Origin: Ardenticatenales bacterium | Lineage (GTDB): Bacteria; Chloroflexota; Anaerolineae; Promineifilales; Promineifilaceae | Direction: 5' to 3' | DNA: 64,000 nucleotides | NCBI GenBank assembly: GCA_020634575.1 | Contig: JACKBM010000029.1 | Span: 1-64,000 of the forward strand | Part shown: one piece after another, positions 57,063 to 64,000 of the stretch | Layout of the letters: every line of letters starts with the position of its first letter | How positions within the stretch are numbered: the first letter of the stretch is position 1 | Position numbers and translations under genes: made by a program | The notes under the pieces: model-generated | Told to the model about the DNA's origin: nothing | The model's database searches: none | The model's input: only the letters and a program-made list of their open reading frames with translations

Positions 57063-57583
57063 AACCGCTCGATATCGGCGGCTTTCACCGGGATGCCGCC
57101 CGGCTGATAAACGGCGACCTGGGGCACGTAGTAGAAAATCTTGCTCTGATCCCGGCCGAACCATTCCAGCACCTTGTCTGCCGTCCAGAGACGGGCGGTC
57201 TCACGCAAGTTTTCGCGTGTCAATGGCAGTGAGACTCGCTCGCCTTCCCAGACATAGGTCAGACAGGCGTATTCGGCATTGATCCGGGCCAGGGGAATCT
57301 TGACCCGGGTTTTTTCGTACAACGGCGTCTGTGGCAATCGGCGGAAGTCAATAGGTGAGACAAAAACCCCAGAATTTAGATAGGGTTTTTGCAGCACCGG
57401 CCGGGCAATCTCTTCATACAAATTCTCGAAGAAGCCGGGCATCTTGTTATAAATCTGCTCCCAGCGCTTATCGCCGGGAAAATCGGACAACGGGCGTAAA
57501 CCCTGCTCAAGGATTGAGAAGATGATCTCATCCCCACTATTGAGCAGCGCATGATAAAGAAAGTCGCTCGAGCAAACGTTCAT
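57059..57583 (-). CDS. Hypothetical protein
   Basis: 174 aa soluble protein with no recognised domain. It has no signal peptide or membrane segment. Aromatic and charged residues are evenly spread (PGDKRWEQIYNKMPGFFENL; TRVKIPLARINAEYACLTYV), which suggests a real folded protein. Codon usage matches its neighbours. Convergent with the lipoprotein gene and 24 bp beyond the start of it lies the CoA-transferase stop, on the same strand. Confidence 0.55.
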   Translation of the reverse strand: MNVCSSDFLYHALLNSGDEIIFSILEQGLRPLSDFPGDKRWEQIYNKMPGFFENLYEEIARPVLQKPYLNSGVFVSPIDFRRLPQTPLYEKTRVKIPLARINAEYACLTYVWEGERVSLPLTRENLRETARLWTADKVLEWFGRDQSKIFYYVPQVAVYQPGGIPVKAADIERF

Positions 57584-57607
57584 AGGGTTGTCTGGACCTT
57601 TTTCCGC

Positions 57608-58795
57608 TCACAACGTCCCATCATTCATTAATTTGGCGATCTCGTCTGGTGTAAAACCCAGCTCAGTCAAAATTTCCTGATTGTGCTCTCCCAACAGCGG
57701 CGCTGGCCGGCGATAGGTGATGGGGGTGCCGTCCAGATTGATGGGATTGCCCAAAGATTTGTAGCTGCCCACAGCCGGATGCTCCAGCTCGACGATCATC
57801 CCCCGGGCCAGGATCTGTTCGTCATTGAGGGCTTCTTCCGGCCGGTTGATCACCCCACACGGTATGCCTGCCTCGCGCAACAGTTCCAGCCAGGTCGCCG
57901 TCGATTTCTTCTGAATCTCCGGGGTCAGAATGCCAACCAGGAGCTGCCGCTGCTGCAAGCGGTCGGGATTGGTACGAAAACGATCATCCTCGGCCAGCGT
58001 CGGCATCTCGATCAGTTCGGTCAGCCGTTGCCAATGGCGCTCCGCCCCCGCACCGATGATAATCCAGCCATCCGCCGTCGGAAACGGCTGGTAGGGCACA
58101 ATCGAGGGATGGGCATTACCTTGCTTGACAAAGGGCTCACCACCGATCAGGTAATTGCTGGCCATGTAGGCCAGCCAGGTCACCTGCGAATCCAGCAGCG
58201 CATTGTCAATGGCCTGGCCCACGCCGCTACGTTCCCGAGCAAAAAGCGCGGCCACAATGGCCAACGCGGTGTACATGCCAGTGGTGATGTCAGCAATGGC
58301 GGTGGGGAACCGGATCGGGCCGCCATCCGCTTCACCAGTCAGCCACATCGTGCCGCTCATCCCCTGGGCGATGACGTCATAGCCGGGATTTTCGGCCAGG
58401 GGACCGCTGTTGCCAAACCCACTGATGCTGGCCCAGATGAGCCGCTCGTTCAAACCGCGGCAAGTCGCTTCATCCAGCCCCAGTTTTTGGCGGGAGTTTT
58501 CCCGGGGCACATTGTGCAGGAGGACGTCGGCGCGGGCAACCAGTTTGTGGAGGATGTCGCGACCGGCCGGTGCCGCCAAATTCAGCGTCAGGCTGCGCTT
58601 GTTCCGGTTGGTGCCCATAAAATAGGCACTCTCGTTGGCGCCGATACGCGGCCCCCAGTCCCGCGACTGATCGCCGCTACCCGGCCGCTCCAGCTTGATA
58701 ACCTCAGCGCCGAGATCGCCCAGCAATTGCGCACAATACGGGCCGGCCAGGGCCGTTGTATGGTCAAGAACGACGATGCCGTCGAGAGCACCCAT
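57608..58795 (-). CDS. Class III (CaiB/BaiF) acyl-CoA transferase
   Basis: 395 aa. Typical opening LDGIVVLDHTTALAGPYCAQ, then LGAEVIKLERPGSGDQSRDW, the catalytic Asp region around GYDVIAQGMSGTMWLTGE and TAIADITTGMYTALAIVAAL. Members move CoA between carboxylic acids. The acyl group is unknown; the neighbouring genes (molybdenum hydroxylase subunit, cyclase family, DUF1116) suggest a catabolic pathway for a heterocycle or aromatic acid (inference). Confidence 0.9.
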   Translation of the reverse strand: MGALDGIVVLDHTTALAGPYCAQLLGDLGAEVIKLERPGSGDQSRDWGPRIGANESAYFMGTNRNKRSLTLNLAAPAGRDILHKLVARADVLLHNVPRENSRQKLGLDEATCRGLNERLIWASISGFGNSGPLAENPGYDVIAQGMSGTMWLTGEADGGPIRFPTAIADITTGMYTALAIVAALFARERSGVGQAIDNALLDSQVTWLAYMASNYLIGGEPFVKQGNAHPSIVPYQPFPTADGWIIIGAGAERHWQRLTELIEMPTLAEDDRFRTNPDRLQQRQLLVGILTPEIQKKSTATWLELLREAGIPCGVINRPEEALNDEQILARGMIVELEHPAVGSYKSLGNPINLDGTPITYRRPAPLLGEHNQEILTELGFTPDEIAKLMNDGTL

Positions 58796-59110
58796 AAAAA
58801 TTACCTGCCTATCTACATACCATGTAATCAGCGCCCGAAATTTTAAAGCAGATCCGGGCTCAACAGCAACTTTTGCTCCCCACCTAGTTGCCCTGGCCGG
58901 TCCATTCTACCTGCCGCAAACCAGGGCTACGCTCCGAGGAACGCCTGGTTCGTAGTAAACGCTTTAGCGTTCACCGCTTTTGCCTTAAGGCACCATCGTC
59001 GCGCAGACAAGTGCCTTCCTTGATAATGGCAAAAGGCTGAAGCCCTTTACTACAAACCCGATCTCGCAGGCGATGGTTGTTTCAGTCTTCAGCTTACAAA
59101 ATGGCTACTA
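58796..59110. other. Intergenic region with MITE-like element
   Basis: About 315 bp between the CoA-transferase and molybdenum-hydroxylase genes. The middle is occupied by the 112-bp element listed separately; the rest shows no gene. Confidence 0.5.
58947..59058. mobile_element. MITE-like multi-hairpin element
   Basis: Imperfect terminal inverted repeats GGTTCGTAGTAAACGCTTTA (from 58947) and, on the other strand, GGTTTGTAGTAAAGGGCTTC (from 59058), each continuing to TTTTGCC. Inside are the palindromes AACGCTTTAGCGTT (58958-58971), TGCCTTAAGGCA (58981-58992) and AAGGCAC / GTGCCTT. No coding capacity. The ends resemble the flanks of the broken IS at 4412-5611. Confidence 0.7.
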
Positions 59111-61477
59111 TTAACCCGCCGCCTGCAACAACTCCCACACCTTCGCCGGGCTCAGCGGGATTTCCAGAATCTCAATGCCAGTTTGACCCAATGCATCCTC
59201 GATTGCCTGGGCAAAAAGCGGCCCAGTAGGGATAGCGCCGGCCTCACCTGCCCCCTTGATGCCCAACGGGTTAAGTGGCGAAGCGGTTGTGATATGGTCG
59301 ATTTCCAGCCGCGGCACATCCAGCGCCGTGGGCAGCAGATAATCCATGAAGGAGCCGGTCAGGAGCTGACCATTTTCATCATATTCCAGTTTCTCGAAGA
59401 AGGCGTTGCCAATGCCCTGGGCCACGCCACCCTGAATCTGGCCATCCAGAATCAACGGATTGATGACGACGCCACAATCATGCACAACCACATATTTCTG
59501 AATGGTCAACGCCATCGTCTCCGGGTCCAGCTCAATGATCATGGCATGTATACCGCTGGCCGTCGCCCCATATTTCGGCCCAAAGTAGTTGCTGGACTCC
59601 AGCCCCGGCTCGGTACCTGGCTGGACAGCACCGCGCATCGGGTTGGCCGCCTGGGCCAGCTGGCCCAACGGAATGGCCCGATCCGGCACACCGCGCACCG
59701 AGACCTGGCCATTCGCCAGCTCCAGGTCCGCTTCAGCTGCCTCCAGCAGCTCGCTGGCCAGACGCAAGATCTTACCGCGCACGTCCCGAGCTGCTTCGTT
59801 GATGGCGTTACCCGCCACGACCGCGCCGCGACTGGCAAAGGTGCCGGCACCCCAATGGAACTGGTCGGTATCGCCCGTCACCACATCCACCTGGGTCACA
59901 TCCACGCCAACCTGGTCGGCGACGATCTGGGCGAAGGATGTGAAGTGCCCCTGACCCTGCGTGCCAATGCCGGTGGCCACGCTAACCCTACCATTGTTCT
60001 GCACCTGCACCCGCGCCCCTTCGTACGGGCCGATGCCGGTCCCTTCCACGTAAGAAACCATACCCAGACCGGGCAGGCGCCCCTCTGACCGCGCTTTGGG
60101 CTGCGTCTCCCGGTAAAACTGCTCGTAACCGATAAGCTCAAGCGCCTTGTCCAAAGCCGGTTCGTAATTGCCGCTGTCGTAGGTAAGCGGAGCAAAGTCC
60201 TGGTAGATGATCTCGTTGTTGTAGGGAAACTGATCCGGCCGGATAAAATTGCGCCGCCGCATCGCCATCTTGTCGATCCCCAGCTCACGGGCGCCGATAT
60301 CCAGCAGCCGCTCCATCACAAAAACACCGTGCTGCCGCCCGGCACCCCGGTAGGGCGTCACAATGGGCTTGTTGGTGAACACGGAGGTGAAGGTGCTCTG
60401 GTAATGCTGGATGTCGTAACAGCCCAGCAGGGTGCATTGGCTGTTGAGCGGCACCGTCAGCCCGTAGGGAGCGTAGGCACCGGCATCGTGGAAGAAGCGG
60501 TCCCGCACGGCCAGGATGCGGCCTTCGGCGTCAAAAGCGGCTTCGGCGTAATGGACCTGGTCCCGTTCCTGAGTCGTGGCCACGAAATGTTCGGCCCGGT
60601 CTTCGATCCATTTGACCGGCCGGTCCAGCTGCATCGCGATCCAGGGCACCAGCATTTCAGCCGGATAAAACATCATGATTTTCGGCCCAAAGCCGCCACC
60701 GATAAACGGGGCAATCACCCGCACCTGGTTTTCCGACAACCCCAAAAAGGCCGCCATCCCATTGCGGATGAAAACCGGCGCCTGGGTTGTGTCCCAGATG
60801 GTCATACGCGCCGCCCGCCGGTCCCATTGGGCCACCACGCCGCGCGTCTCCATCGGCGCGGAAGCGCCGTGGTCGTAGTAAAAGCGCCGTTTGACCACGA
60901 GATGGGCTTCCGCCGCGATGGCGTCAAACTCCCGGCCGCGCCCCTTGACCTGGACAAGATGAGCGTTCACATTGCCCAATTCGCCATCGACCAGAGGCAG
61001 CTCTTCGTAAAGCTGCGGCGCGTCGGGCTGACTGCCGGCCTCAGCATCCACAACCGGGTCGAGGATCTCATAGTCGGCCCAGATCATCTCAGCCGCATCT
61101 TCCGCCTGGTAGCGGCTCTCCGCCACCACGACAGCCACCGGCTCACCAACATAACGAACCTTGTCCTTCGCCAGCGGCACCTGCGTCCGCTCGTTAAACA
61201 CCAGCCCAGCCACCGGCGGCGGCGGCACGAGCAACGGACCGTGCTGCCAGTAGTCGCCCAGGTCAGCCGCCGTATACACTGCCACCACACCCGGCATTTC
61301 CAGCGCCCCCTCGGTCTCAATGCTGAGCAAACGGGCATGCGCATGCGGGCTACGCACAAAGGCGAGATAAACCATCCCCGGCAAATCGACGTCGTCGACA
61401 AACAGCGCCTGCCCGGTGAGCAGGCGGGGATCCTCGTTACGTTTGATTCGTTGGCCGAAAAACTGTGTGGCTGCCAT
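59111..61477 (-). CDS. Xanthine/CO-dehydrogenase-family molybdopterin-binding large subunit
   Basis: 788 aa from the ATG at 61477 (GAGAGG seven bases upstream). Family blocks: RIKRNEDPRLLTGQALFVDD, VRSPHAHARLLSI, the substrate-pocket GGGFGPKIMMFYPAE, the active-site motif PYRGAGRQHGVFVMERLLD (form II type, not the AYXCSFR of true CO dehydrogenase), the MPT-binding GTQGQGHFTSFAQIVAD and the catalytic Glu in GIKGAGEAGAIPTGP. The small 2Fe-2S and medium FAD subunits that normally accompany it are not in the window. The substrate is an unknown aldehyde or N-heterocycle. It lies on the same strand between two other catabolic genes. Confidence 0.9.
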   Translation of the reverse strand: MAATQFFGQRIKRNEDPRLLTGQALFVDDVDLPGMVYLAFVRSPHAHARLLSIETEGALEMPGVVAVYTAADLGDYWQHGPLLVPPPPVAGLVFNERTQVPLAKDKVRYVGEPVAVVVAESRYQAEDAAEMIWADYEILDPVVDAEAGSQPDAPQLYEELPLVDGELGNVNAHLVQVKGRGREFDAIAAEAHLVVKRRFYYDHGASAPMETRGVVAQWDRRAARMTIWDTTQAPVFIRNGMAAFLGLSENQVRVIAPFIGGGFGPKIMMFYPAEMLVPWIAMQLDRPVKWIEDRAEHFVATTQERDQVHYAEAAFDAEGRILAVRDRFFHDAGAYAPYGLTVPLNSQCTLLGCYDIQHYQSTFTSVFTNKPIVTPYRGAGRQHGVFVMERLLDIGARELGIDKMAMRRRNFIRPDQFPYNNEIIYQDFAPLTYDSGNYEPALDKALELIGYEQFYRETQPKARSEGRLPGLGMVSYVEGTGIGPYEGARVQVQNNGRVSVATGIGTQGQGHFTSFAQIVADQVGVDVTQVDVVTGDTDQFHWGAGTFASRGAVVAGNAINEAARDVRGKILRLASELLEAAEADLELANGQVSVRGVPDRAIPLGQLAQAANPMRGAVQPGTEPGLESSNYFGPKYGATASGIHAMIIELDPETMALTIQKYVVVHDCGVVINPLILDGQIQGGVAQGIGNAFFEKLEYDENGQLLTGSFMDYLLPTALDVPRLEIDHITTASPLNPLGIKGAGEAGAIPTGPLFAQAIEDALGQTGIEILEIPLSPAKVWELLQAAG

Positions 61478-61506
61478 ACGCATACCTCTCGCGAAATACA
61501 GTTGCG

Positions 61507-61732
61507 TGTCCTGCCGAGGAGCCCGAACGGCTCCCACTCACGCACACATTTGCGGGCGACGAGGCAACCTTGCGGCACCGCTACGTGCGCTCCGCTTGGC
61601 CAGCGCCGTAAGGTTGCCTCGTCGCTGTCCGTGTTTTGGTTTGTTTTGGGCCGTAACCCCGCTCCTCGGCATGACAGGCGGAGGTGTTGGTGGATAGCCG
61701 CCGAACCAGCAACCCCGCTCCTCGGCATGACA
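61507..61732. repeat. Nested palindromic repeat element
   Basis: Outer arms TGTCCTGCCGAGGAGC (61507-61522) and GCTCCTCGGCATGACA (61661-61676; one mismatch) enclose perfect 16-bp inner arms GCGACGAGGCAACCTT (61556-61571) and AAGGTTGCCTCGTCGC (61610-61625). The right outer arm is repeated directly at 61717-61732, each copy preceded by AACCCC. It fills most of the gap upstream of the molybdenum hydroxylase gene and probably forms a large cruciform or RNA hairpin. Confidence 0.85.
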
Positions 61733-61748
61733 CGGCGCGGGGCGAGCC

Positions 61749-63422
61749 CTATTTCTCTTTAAAGGCCGTGAACCGGCCCCAGCATGACGCCAGCTCTACC
61801 CCTTTGGGAATGAAGCTGACGAAGAAATACCGGCCGGATTCCGCTCCCGCCAGGTCGCCGCCCAGGTTCTCGATGTGGACGACGCCTTTGGGGAACAGGT
61901 TCAGGTGCATGTCCTGATAATATTGGTCCAGCGGGTAAATCTCATCCCAATCCCCTTCGTATTGGGCCAGCAGCTTTTCGTTGGCTTCCTCGAAGGTCTT
62001 GGGGTGGAAAATGCGCTGGATGGTGTTCATAGGATGCTCCATGGCCACACAATCCACGCCGAGATATTTGATCTTCTTCTTCAGACACCAGTCGGCAAAG
62101 TCCGGCGACGGGCCCGGATGTTTGATCATGTAGCGGAACTCATCCGAGTCCGGGCTGTTCCAGCCGTATTTGTGCCAGCCCGTCTTGACGATGAGAATGT
62201 CACCTTCTTCTACATCGACAACACTTTCAATCATCTCGGGCGTGTAGACACTGGTATTGCTGACGTATGCCGAAATGTCGGCGAAGGCGGCCTTGCCGAA
62301 CCAGTAATCAAAGGGCATTTTGCCGATGGTGCGGCCGGCCGCATGGAAATGGACCTCGCCATCCATATGCGACGCCAGATGGAAGCTGGCCCGGCAATGG
62401 GCGTTGTTGCGCCCCATGCCGAAATATTGGCCGCCGACCCGCTTGGTGTAGGTCAGCGTCAACGGCTCGTAGTTGGCCCATTGCGGCGTCTGCACGCTGA
62501 AAGGCAGCGTGAGGTCCATCATCTGGATGTCGTTTTTCATGGCGGCGAAGAAGTCAGCTTCGCTCATACCGGCCGGTGGCCGCAGCGCCATCGCCCGGCT
62601 CCAGCTTGACTCCACTTCCATAAATGGCAACGCCCCAATCATGATCCAGGCCCGCTGGTTGTTCAATTCATTGAGCTGTCCCCCCAACGCCTCGGCCAGC
62701 AATGTGTTGGATTTGGGCAGGCGAATGTGGGTCTGCTCGTAATACGCCTCGGGCGGATATAGTTCATCCCAACTCTGACCAGTCTCTGCCATCAGCTTCG
62801 CTTCAGCCTTGGCAAAATCCCGTCCATGCATGTAGCGGATGTTGGTGTTCATCGGGTGCTCAGCACAGCCGCAATCCACCGCCACGATCTTCAACTCCAT
62901 CTCCATCGCCCAATCAAAGAATTCCGGCGACGGCCCTGGATGGCGCACATAAAAGCCAAATTCCTTGCTCTCAATACCACCCTGCGCATCTTCATTGTAA
63001 GTGTCCGGCAAATTGTAGGCATGGCGGTGATAGCCGGTGTTGATGATCAAAATATCCCCTTTCTTGACCTCAACCTTAGCCGTGATCATCTCCGGCGTGT
63101 AGATGCTGTAATCAGACACCACGTCGGAAAGATCAACCACAACGCCTTCGCCACATAATCTATCCAGCGGGATGTCAGCGATGGCCTTGGCCCCGGAATG
63201 GAAGGCGCGCGGCCCCACCAGATGCGTGCCGGTGTTATTGCTCCACTCAATGAATTGGCCATTGGCCCCCTGACCACCACCGTAAGCGCCGGTCACCCGC
63301 TTAAAAAAGTGCACCTGCAACGCCTTCTCCCCCGGCCACGGCGGCGTAAAAATCGACAAATCCTGCGTCAGGTCATACCACTGCGCATTGGTTAATAGCT
63401 CAATTACCTGTTTACGATCCAT
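61749..63422 (-). CDS. Tandem cyclase-family (PF04199) protein
   Basis: 557 aa made of two cyclase domains (about 10-260 and 285-545), each about the size of a whole single-domain family member such as kynurenine formamidase. The second domain has HLASHMDGEVHFHAAG, close to the metal-binding HxGTHxDxPxH motif; the first reads NNTGTHLVGPRAFHSG and lacks some ligands. Parallel blocks occur in both: SDYSIYTPEMITAKVEVKKG / SNTSVYTPEMIESVVDVEEG and LIINTGYHRHAYN / LIVKTGWHKYGWN. AGAGAGG lies upstream of the ATG. Probably hydrolyses an amide or cyclic substrate; the first domain may be structural. Confidence 0.85.
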   Translation of the reverse strand: MDRKQVIELLTNAQWYDLTQDLSIFTPPWPGEKALQVHFFKRVTGAYGGGQGANGQFIEWSNNTGTHLVGPRAFHSGAKAIADIPLDRLCGEGVVVDLSDVVSDYSIYTPEMITAKVEVKKGDILIINTGYHRHAYNLPDTYNEDAQGGIESKEFGFYVRHPGPSPEFFDWAMEMELKIVAVDCGCAEHPMNTNIRYMHGRDFAKAEAKLMAETGQSWDELYPPEAYYEQTHIRLPKSNTLLAEALGGQLNELNNQRAWIMIGALPFMEVESSWSRAMALRPPAGMSEADFFAAMKNDIQMMDLTLPFSVQTPQWANYEPLTLTYTKRVGGQYFGMGRNNAHCRASFHLASHMDGEVHFHAAGRTIGKMPFDYWFGKAAFADISAYVSNTSVYTPEMIESVVDVEEGDILIVKTGWHKYGWNSPDSDEFRYMIKHPGPSPDFADWCLKKKIKYLGVDCVAMEHPMNTIQRIFHPKTFEEANEKLLAQYEGDWDEIYPLDQYYQDMHLNLFPKGVVHIENLGGDLAGAESGRYFFVSFIPKGVELASCWGRFTAFKEK

Positions 63423-63442
63423 GTGTTCCTCTCTTCACTAAC

Positions 63443-63484
63443 AGCTAATAGCTAATAGCTGTTAGCTGTTAGCTGTTAGCTGTT
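63443..63484. repeat. Heptamer tandem repeat
   Basis: Two AGCTAAT units (63443-63456) followed by four AGCTGTT units (63457-63484), 14-28 bp upstream of the cyclase gene's ribosome site. Variation in unit number could alter promoter or leader spacing. Confidence 0.9.
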
Positions 63485-63490
63485 AGTTTG

Positions 63491-64000
63491 TTAAAGATAT
63501 TTTTCCGCGAAGGCCATCAAGGCATCCTCGAAAGCAGACATCGGCGGGCGGACGAGGCCGGCGCCGACCTGGCCAACGCCGGCATCCTTGTGGGCGATAC
63601 CGGTGTTGATCCGCGGCGTCACCCCCAATTCAACGACCTTGCGAATATCAACGCCCACCGGTGTGCCCCGGAAATCGAGAGCCGGGATGGTGAATGCGGT
63701 GTGCTCGCCGACGGTGATCTCGTACATCTCCAGCGTCGCATTCAGGGCATCCTGCGGCGTGCCGCTGATGAAGGTCACGATCGCCGGCGCGCTGGCCATG
63801 GCAAAGGCGCCAATACCGGCCGTTTCCGTGATCGTGCTGTCGCCGATGTCGCCGCTGGCGTCCGCCGCCGTAAACCCGGGGAAATAAAGCCCGTCTGGTT
63901 GCCCAACTGGCCCGGTGAACCATTGGTCGCCCAGGCCACTGACACGAATACCGACGTCCGTCCCATTCCGGGCCATCACCGTCATCACAGTTGAGCCTTC
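63491..64000 (-). CDS. DUF1116 (YlbE-like) protein, C-terminal part
   Basis: Partial: the frame is open to the end of the window, and the internal ATG at 63988 is not the true start. The visible ~169 residues contain NGTDVGIRVSGLGDQWFTGP, LYFPGFTAADASGDIGDSTI and TETAGIGAFAMASAPAIVTF, which match the C-terminal region of DUF1116/YlbE proteins. Relatives are encoded with FdrA in purine (allantoin) breakdown operons, where they take part in carbamoyl transfer from oxamate-type intermediates (general knowledge). Gene order with a cyclase and a molybdenum hydroxylase fits N-heterocycle catabolism (inference). Confidence 0.82.
   Translation of the reverse strand, partial: EGSTVMTVMARNGTDVGIRVSGLGDQWFTGPVGQPDGLYFPGFTAADASGDIGDSTITETAGIGAFAMASAPAIVTFISGTPQDALNATLEMYEITVGEHTAFTIPALDFRGTPVGVDIRKVVELGVTPRINTGIAHKDAGVGQVGAGLVRPPMSAFEDALMAFAEKYL

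Noticed and set aside
57683..58846. Long open frame antisense to the CoA-transferase gene
   Set aside because: The opposite strand encodes a complete class III CoA transferase; the antisense product has no recognisable motifs.
59111..61477. Aerobic CO dehydrogenase (CoxL form I)
   Set aside because: The active-site loop is PYRGAGR, not AYXCSFR, so CO oxidation is not supported.
60329..61762. Long open frame antisense to the molybdenum-hydroxylase gene
   Set aside because: It mirrors a gene with clear catalytic motifs, has His/Arg-rich low-complexity content and no family signature; a by-product of GC-rich codons.

Overview
The window reads as chromosomal DNA from a GC-rich, heterotrophic bacterium, most likely a member of the Chloroflexota (Anaerolineae/Caldilinea-like). 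This placement is inferred from the Pro/Thr-rich linkers after lipoprotein signal peptides, the GH51/GH2 arabinose locus, the LTD-containing secreted nuclease and general gene content; no rRNA or tRNA was found to confirm it. All but the first few kilobases are densely coded with intact genes.

Layout. 0-2 kb: a two-component pair (minus strand). About 2.1-6.5 kb: a block in which every recognisable gene is broken by many small indels (a small membrane protein, a two-domain glyoxalase/CatE-like dioxygenase, an IS transposase and the last ~700 bp of a secreted nuclease), whereas the first 3.1 kb of that same nuclease is intact; this points to local low consensus accuracy or unusually focused decay. 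9.9-14 kb: a sulfatase / fumarylacetoacetase-family / HpaB-type flavin monooxygenase operon. 14-22 kb: a hybrid histidine kinase, an indoleamine-2,3-dioxygenase-like protein, a DUF3891 protein, a GH5-like lipoprotein, a P-loop kinase-like protein, a second lipoprotein and an aminotransferase.

22.4-31.7 kb is the most interesting region: a five-gene plus-strand operon encoding an unusual chemosensory (Che/Pil-Chp-like) pathway: a helical-repeat/receiver protein, a CheW-like protein carrying five 41-residue tandem repeats, a degenerate PilJ/MCP-like membrane protein, a CheA hybrid kinase with two Hpt domains and its own receiver, and an ammonium-transporter (Amt) fold that has lost both pore histidines and is fused to a C-terminal PAS-like domain. 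No CheR or CheB is present. I read the Amt-PAS protein as a candidate non-transporting input module for the pathway (inference).

31.6-34.9 kb: a NYN nuclease-like protein, a MATE exporter and a flavin reductase. 34.9-45.5 kb: a seven-gene arabinose/arabinan operon on the minus strand (two GH51 arabinofuranosidases, a GH2 enzyme, aldose epimerase, kinase, epimerase and isomerase) with no dedicated transporter or regulator. 45.8-50.2 kb: a polyamine (PotABCD-type) ABC transporter operon with a clear terminator, diverging from a cupin gene. 50.8-54.9 kb: a patatin-like lipase and an ABC-2 exporter operon headed by a TetR regulator with a perfect 9-bp inverted repeat just upstream. 55-57.6 kb: an alditol-oxidase-like flavoenzyme and two proteins of unknown function. 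57.6-64 kb: a catabolic-looking minus-strand set (class III CoA transferase, orphan xanthine/CO-dehydrogenase-type large subunit, tandem cyclase-family protein, and the C-terminal part of a DUF1116/YlbE-like protein running off the end), separated by palindromic repeat elements.

Dispersed through the window are an over-represented palindrome CCGGCCGG (roughly fifty by eye), a hairpin family built on ACCCGACGGGT, a MITE-like element whose ends resemble the sequences flanking the broken IS, and a heptamer microsatellite.
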